Origin: ZC4RG25 sp023428365
Lineage (GTDB): Bacteria; Pseudomonadota; Alphaproteobacteria; Rhizobiales; Hyphomicrobiaceae
Length of the DNA: 64,000 nucleotides
Assembly (NCBI GenBank): GCA_050283925.1
Contig: JBNOAI010000004.1
Coordinates: forward strand, 248,001 to 312,000
Reading direction: 5' to 3'
Shown: piece after piece, positions 61,428 through 64,000 of the stretch
Numbering within the stretch: position 1 is the stretch's first letter
Layout: every line of letters starts with the position of its first letter
Translations under genes and position numbers: made by a program
The notes under the pieces: generated by a model
The model's input: the letters and a program-made list of their open reading frames with translations, nothing else
What the model was told of the DNA's origin: nothing
The model's database searches: none

Positions 61428-62771
61428 TCAGGCGCGCGACTTTCCGAGCAGATACACCGGCACCCCGGCAACGAGGATTGCAATGCCGACCAGGGCGCCC
61501 GTGCCGGTGTACATCACGCTCGAATAGAGCAGATATAGGCAGGTCAGGCAGAAGACCAGTGGTGTGATCGGATAAAGCGGGACACGGAAGGCGGTCACCC
61601 GGTTTGGCTCGCGCATGCGGAACAGGAACAGCGATATTCCGATCAGCAGCATGAAGCTCCAGAACACCGGCGCGGTGTACTCCACCATGGTCTGGAAGCC
61701 GTCGCGGGCCTGCGAGCCGAATGCGATCAGTGCCAAAACGATCAGAGCCTGAAGCAGCAGTGCGTTCGTGGGCGCGCTGGTTGACGGGCTGCGGTGACCC
61801 AACTTTCCGAACGGCGCGAAATCCTGACCAAGCGCCAGTGTACTGCGCGCGCCGGTGAAGATGGTGGCATTCAGGGTGCTTAGGGCCGCAATACAGACGA
61901 TCAAGGCGAGGATCGATCCACCCGCTGAGCCGAAGACCTGCTCAACCGGTTGGGTCATCGCAGCGCTGGCTTGGCGCAGGCCCGTCAATCCCATCATGTA
62001 AATCAGCGCGAAGTTCACGAGCGCGTAGATGGCCATAACGGCAACGGTGCCCATCACCAGAACACGGACCATGTTGCGTTCGGGATTTTTCACTTCACCC
62101 GAGACGTAAGCGGTCTCATTCCAGCCGCCGTAGGTGAGAAGAATAAACACCATGGCGAGACCCAACGCGCCGCTGCCTGTCGCGGGCACCGAGGCGGAGG
62201 GCTGAGGACCGGCGATGAACCCGCAGGCTGCGACCAGCACCACGACCGCAACGGTCGCAACCGTCAGCCAGAATTGCGCGCGGCCGCTAAGCTCCGTCCC
62301 GACCAGTTGTAGCCCAGTGAGCACCAAGACCGCGATTGTCCCGTGTATCGCAGCTCCATATGGCCCTAACGGAATGAGGGTAACGGCGTAGTCGCCATAA
62401 GCGAATGCGACCGCGGCGATGGCGCCGGTCTGCATTACTGTCATCCGGCCCCATGAGAACAGGAAGCTCGGCCCCTTGCCGTAGGCGCGGGTCAGGTAGT
62501 GATACTCGCCACCGGCGTTCGGATAGGTCGAGCTCAGTTCCGCGTAGCACAACGCGCCGATCAGCGTGAGCAGGCCGCCGAGCAGCCAGACGCCGAGAAA
62601 GGCGGCTTCGCTGTCGACGTTGGCGGCAACGATCGGCGGTGTCTTGAAGATGCCGATGCCGACCACGATGCCGACCAGCATCGATGCGGCTTGGAGGACA
62701 GATAGCGTCTGCAACGGGGCCGGGGATGCCGGCTTGCCAGATTGTTCACGCGCGCGATCGACCGACGTCAC
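61428..62771 (-). CDS. APC-family amino acid permease
   Basis: 447 residues, 12 membrane segments, with the VGIVVGIGIFKTPP segment of TM1 and the YGGWNETAYVSGEVKNPERN motif of LAT-like members. GTG start at 62771. It probably takes up or exchanges amino acids. Convergent with the Ldh2 gene, six bases apart. Confidence 0.94.
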   Translation of the reverse strand: MTSVDRAREQSGKPASPAPLQTLSVLQAASMLVGIVVGIGIFKTPPIVAANVDSEAAFLGVWLLGGLLTLIGALCYAELSSTYPNAGGEYHYLTRAYGKGPSFLFSWGRMTVMQTGAIAAVAFAYGDYAVTLIPLGPYGAAIHGTIAVLVLTGLQLVGTELSGRAQFWLTVATVAVVVLVAACGFIAGPQPSASVPATGSGALGLAMVFILLTYGGWNETAYVSGEVKNPERNMVRVLVMGTVAVMAIYALVNFALIYMMGLTGLRQASAAMTQPVEQVFGSAGGSILALIVCIAALSTLNATIFTGARSTLALGQDFAPFGKLGHRSPSTSAPTNALLLQALIVLALIAFGSQARDGFQTMVEYTAPVFWSFMLLIGISLFLFRMREPNRVTAFRVPLYPITPLVFCLTCLYLLYSSVMYTGTGALVGIAILVAGVPVYLLGKSRA

Positions 62772-62807
62772 CTGATCATCCCCATTTCTATGAAAGTGCG
62801 CCCCACG

Positions 62808-63623
62808 TCAGGTGACGGGTTTGGCCTGCCAAGTCTCACCTTGGATTGTGTTATCGTTTACTTGGCCTTCATAGCGCTTTGACTGACCGTTTTGCTCCGG
62901 CACCTCGAAGCTGATTTGCCGGCCTTCCAGTTTTGCATTACGCAACGGAACGGTTTGCCCGTCAATCGTCGCCTCTCCGGCGATCTGCTGGAAGTTCTGC
63001 TTCAGGCTCAGGGTAAACTGCTTGCCTCCATCATTGACCGTCCACGATCCGGCTGCTTTCGCGGGGACGATCCATAGGAACACGGTCTTGGAGTCACCGA
63101 TCCGCGCCTCCCGATCCGGTCGCCAATCGCCCATATCGAAATCGTGCGAGACGACCCGCGTGCCCGGCTTGAGCTCGTTGAGGATACGGGGGCGCAATTC
63201 GAGGTTGATTGCTGGCAGCAAATACAGGGTTAGGATCGTTGCGTCCGCGATTTTCGTGTCGAACAGGTTGGCCTGACGAAACGTGACCTTATCGGTGACA
63301 TCCGCCTTTTGAGCGTTTTCGTTGGCTTCGCGGATGCGCAGCGGATCGATATCGACACCAAGACCCCGCGTTCCAAAGCGCTGGGCTGCGGCGACCGGAA
63401 TGCGGCCATCACCGCAACCGAGATCGATCAGATAGTCGTCTTTGCCTGGGTCTGCGAACTCCAGCATTCTGTCCAGAACCGCCGTTGGCGTCGGAACGTA
63501 CGGGACATCGAGCTTCGGCCGACTCTCCGGAGGCGGAACGGGTGGGGCTGCCAGTAGCGAGTTCGCCGCCAATCCCGTGACGAACACGGCAAACAGAGCA
63601 GACAGCCAGGCATTGGCATTCAT
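62808..63623 (-). CDS. Exported SAM-methyltransferase-like protein
   Basis: 271 residues with a signal peptide (about 1-26, ending LLAAPP) followed by a class I methyltransferase domain (about 45-190) with LIDLGCGDGR as motif I, then a beta-rich C-terminal domain (about 190-271). A methyltransferase domain outside the cytoplasm is odd because SAM is not expected there; the N-terminal segment might instead be a membrane anchor. Function unknown. Confidence 0.85.
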   Translation of the reverse strand: MNANAWLSALFAVFVTGLAANSLLAAPPVPPPESRPKLDVPYVPTPTAVLDRMLEFADPGKDDYLIDLGCGDGRIPVAAAQRFGTRGLGVDIDPLRIREANENAQKADVTDKVTFRQANLFDTKIADATILTLYLLPAINLELRPRILNELKPGTRVVSHDFDMGDWRPDREARIGDSKTVFLWIVPAKAAGSWTVNDGGKQFTLSLKQNFQQIAGEATIDGQTVPLRNAKLEGRQISFEVPEQNGQSKRYEGQVNDNTIQGETWQAKPVT

Positions 63624-63728
63624 GGGATGACCTCGCGAGCTATCCGGATATCGATGGCGGGCAGTAAGGCTGATGAAAGCGACGGGGACAAGAAGCCGCC
63701 CGGTAAAATGCGCTTTCCCAGCCGTTGC

Positions 63729-64000
63729 TCACGCGGTTGTGTTCAGTCGCGACAGAAACAAGCCGAACTGCATCAGACCCTCGGGCCAGGGTCCATGTCC
63801 GGAGGCCGTGTTGAGATGGCCGACATTTCCGGCTTCGATCAGCTTCGATCCCCACGCTTCGGCGAATTCCTTGGCGCGGTCGAGCGAGCAATGTGGATCG
63901 TCAGCCGGGGCGACGACCGCGGATGGGAACGGCAACCGGTGCATCGGCATCGGCGCGAAGCCACCCTTGGCAGCCGGCCAGTCCGCAGACGTGTCCTGAT
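63729..64000 (-). CDS. RBBP9/YdeN-family serine hydrolase, partial
   Basis: C-terminal part (about 90 residues) of a gene that runs off the right edge. LPFPSAVVAPADDPHCSLDR carries the catalytic Asp region and GNVGHLNTASGHGPWPEG the catalytic His, as in RBBP9-like alpha/beta hydrolases. The nucleophile Ser lies outside the window. Confidence 0.88.
   Translation of the reverse strand, partial: QDTSADWPAAKGGFAPMPMHRLPFPSAVVAPADDPHCSLDRAKEFAEAWGSKLIEAGNVGHLNTASGHGPWPEGLMQFGLFLSRLNTTA

Noticed and set aside
1..64000. CRISPR array, insertion sequence, prophage or integron
   Set aside because: No regularly spaced repeats, transposase, integrase or phage genes were seen; the accessory character of 14-52 kb comes from catabolic genes only.

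Overview
The window looks like the chromosome of an alphaproteobacterium of the order Hyphomicrobiales, probably near the Nitrobacteraceae/Xanthobacteraceae. This rests on the high GC content, a TIGR02301/DUF2385 gene, the rhizobial-style fdh-sel operon, and the abundance of TRAP transporters and CaiB/BaiF CoA-transferases. It is an inference from gene content. I saw no rRNA, CRISPR array, insertion sequence or prophage.

Positions 1-13.9 kb hold a complete selenocysteine and respiratory formate dehydrogenase island. One long minus-strand operon encodes fdhA (with an in-frame UGA/Sec codon and a SECIS-like hairpin), the iron-sulfur subunit, the cytochrome b subunit, fdhE, selA, a Sel1-repeat protein, selB, the selenocysteine tRNA selC, a hypothetical protein and a gene cut by the window edge. 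The selB reading frame has no stop before selC and runs through the whole tRNA gene. Divergent from fdhA are a small exported protein, a TlpA-like thioredoxin, an exported transglutaminase-like protein and selD. Together these supply selenophosphate, Sec-tRNA synthesis, the dedicated elongation factor and one selenoprotein.

Positions 14-25 kb hold dps, an SDR/TetR divergent pair, and a NitT/TauT-type ABC importer operon that ends in a type I extradiol dioxygenase and a carboxymuconolactone decarboxylase-like gene. Across a shared control region with striking palindromes lie a fumarylacetoacetate hydrolase-family gene, a GntR regulator, a MetE-like methyltransferase, a variant polysaccharide deacetylase-like protein and an FMN reductase. 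This looks like an uptake and catabolic locus for an unidentified, possibly aromatic, compound.

Positions 25-44.7 kb hold two convergent catabolic modules that meet tail to tail at about 37.2 kb. Each combines a TRAP transporter, isochorismatase-type amidohydrolase(s), CaiB/BaiF CoA-transferase(s) and a C-C lyase (HMG-CoA lyase type in one, HpcH/CitE type in the other). The plus-strand module also has a MaoC hydratase, an acyl-CoA dehydrogenase and an alpha/beta hydrolase. Each module has a GntR-family regulator and its own set of repeated operator-like sites. The parts suggest amide hydrolysis, CoA activation, beta-oxidation-like steps and lyase cleavage of unknown substrates.

Positions 44.8-52.6 kb hold a carbohydrate-type ABC importer, an M19-like dipeptidase lacking its first metal motif, and a cis-3-hydroxy-L-proline dehydratase-like enolase-superfamily enzyme, next to a divergent LysR regulator. 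Positions 52.8-64 kb are mostly core genes: dusA, a TauE/SafE exporter, small hypotheticals, LysE, the EF-P modification set epmB-epmA facing efp, a frameshifted Ldh2-family dehydrogenase, an APC permease, an exported methyltransferase-like protein and a partial RBBP9-type hydrolase.
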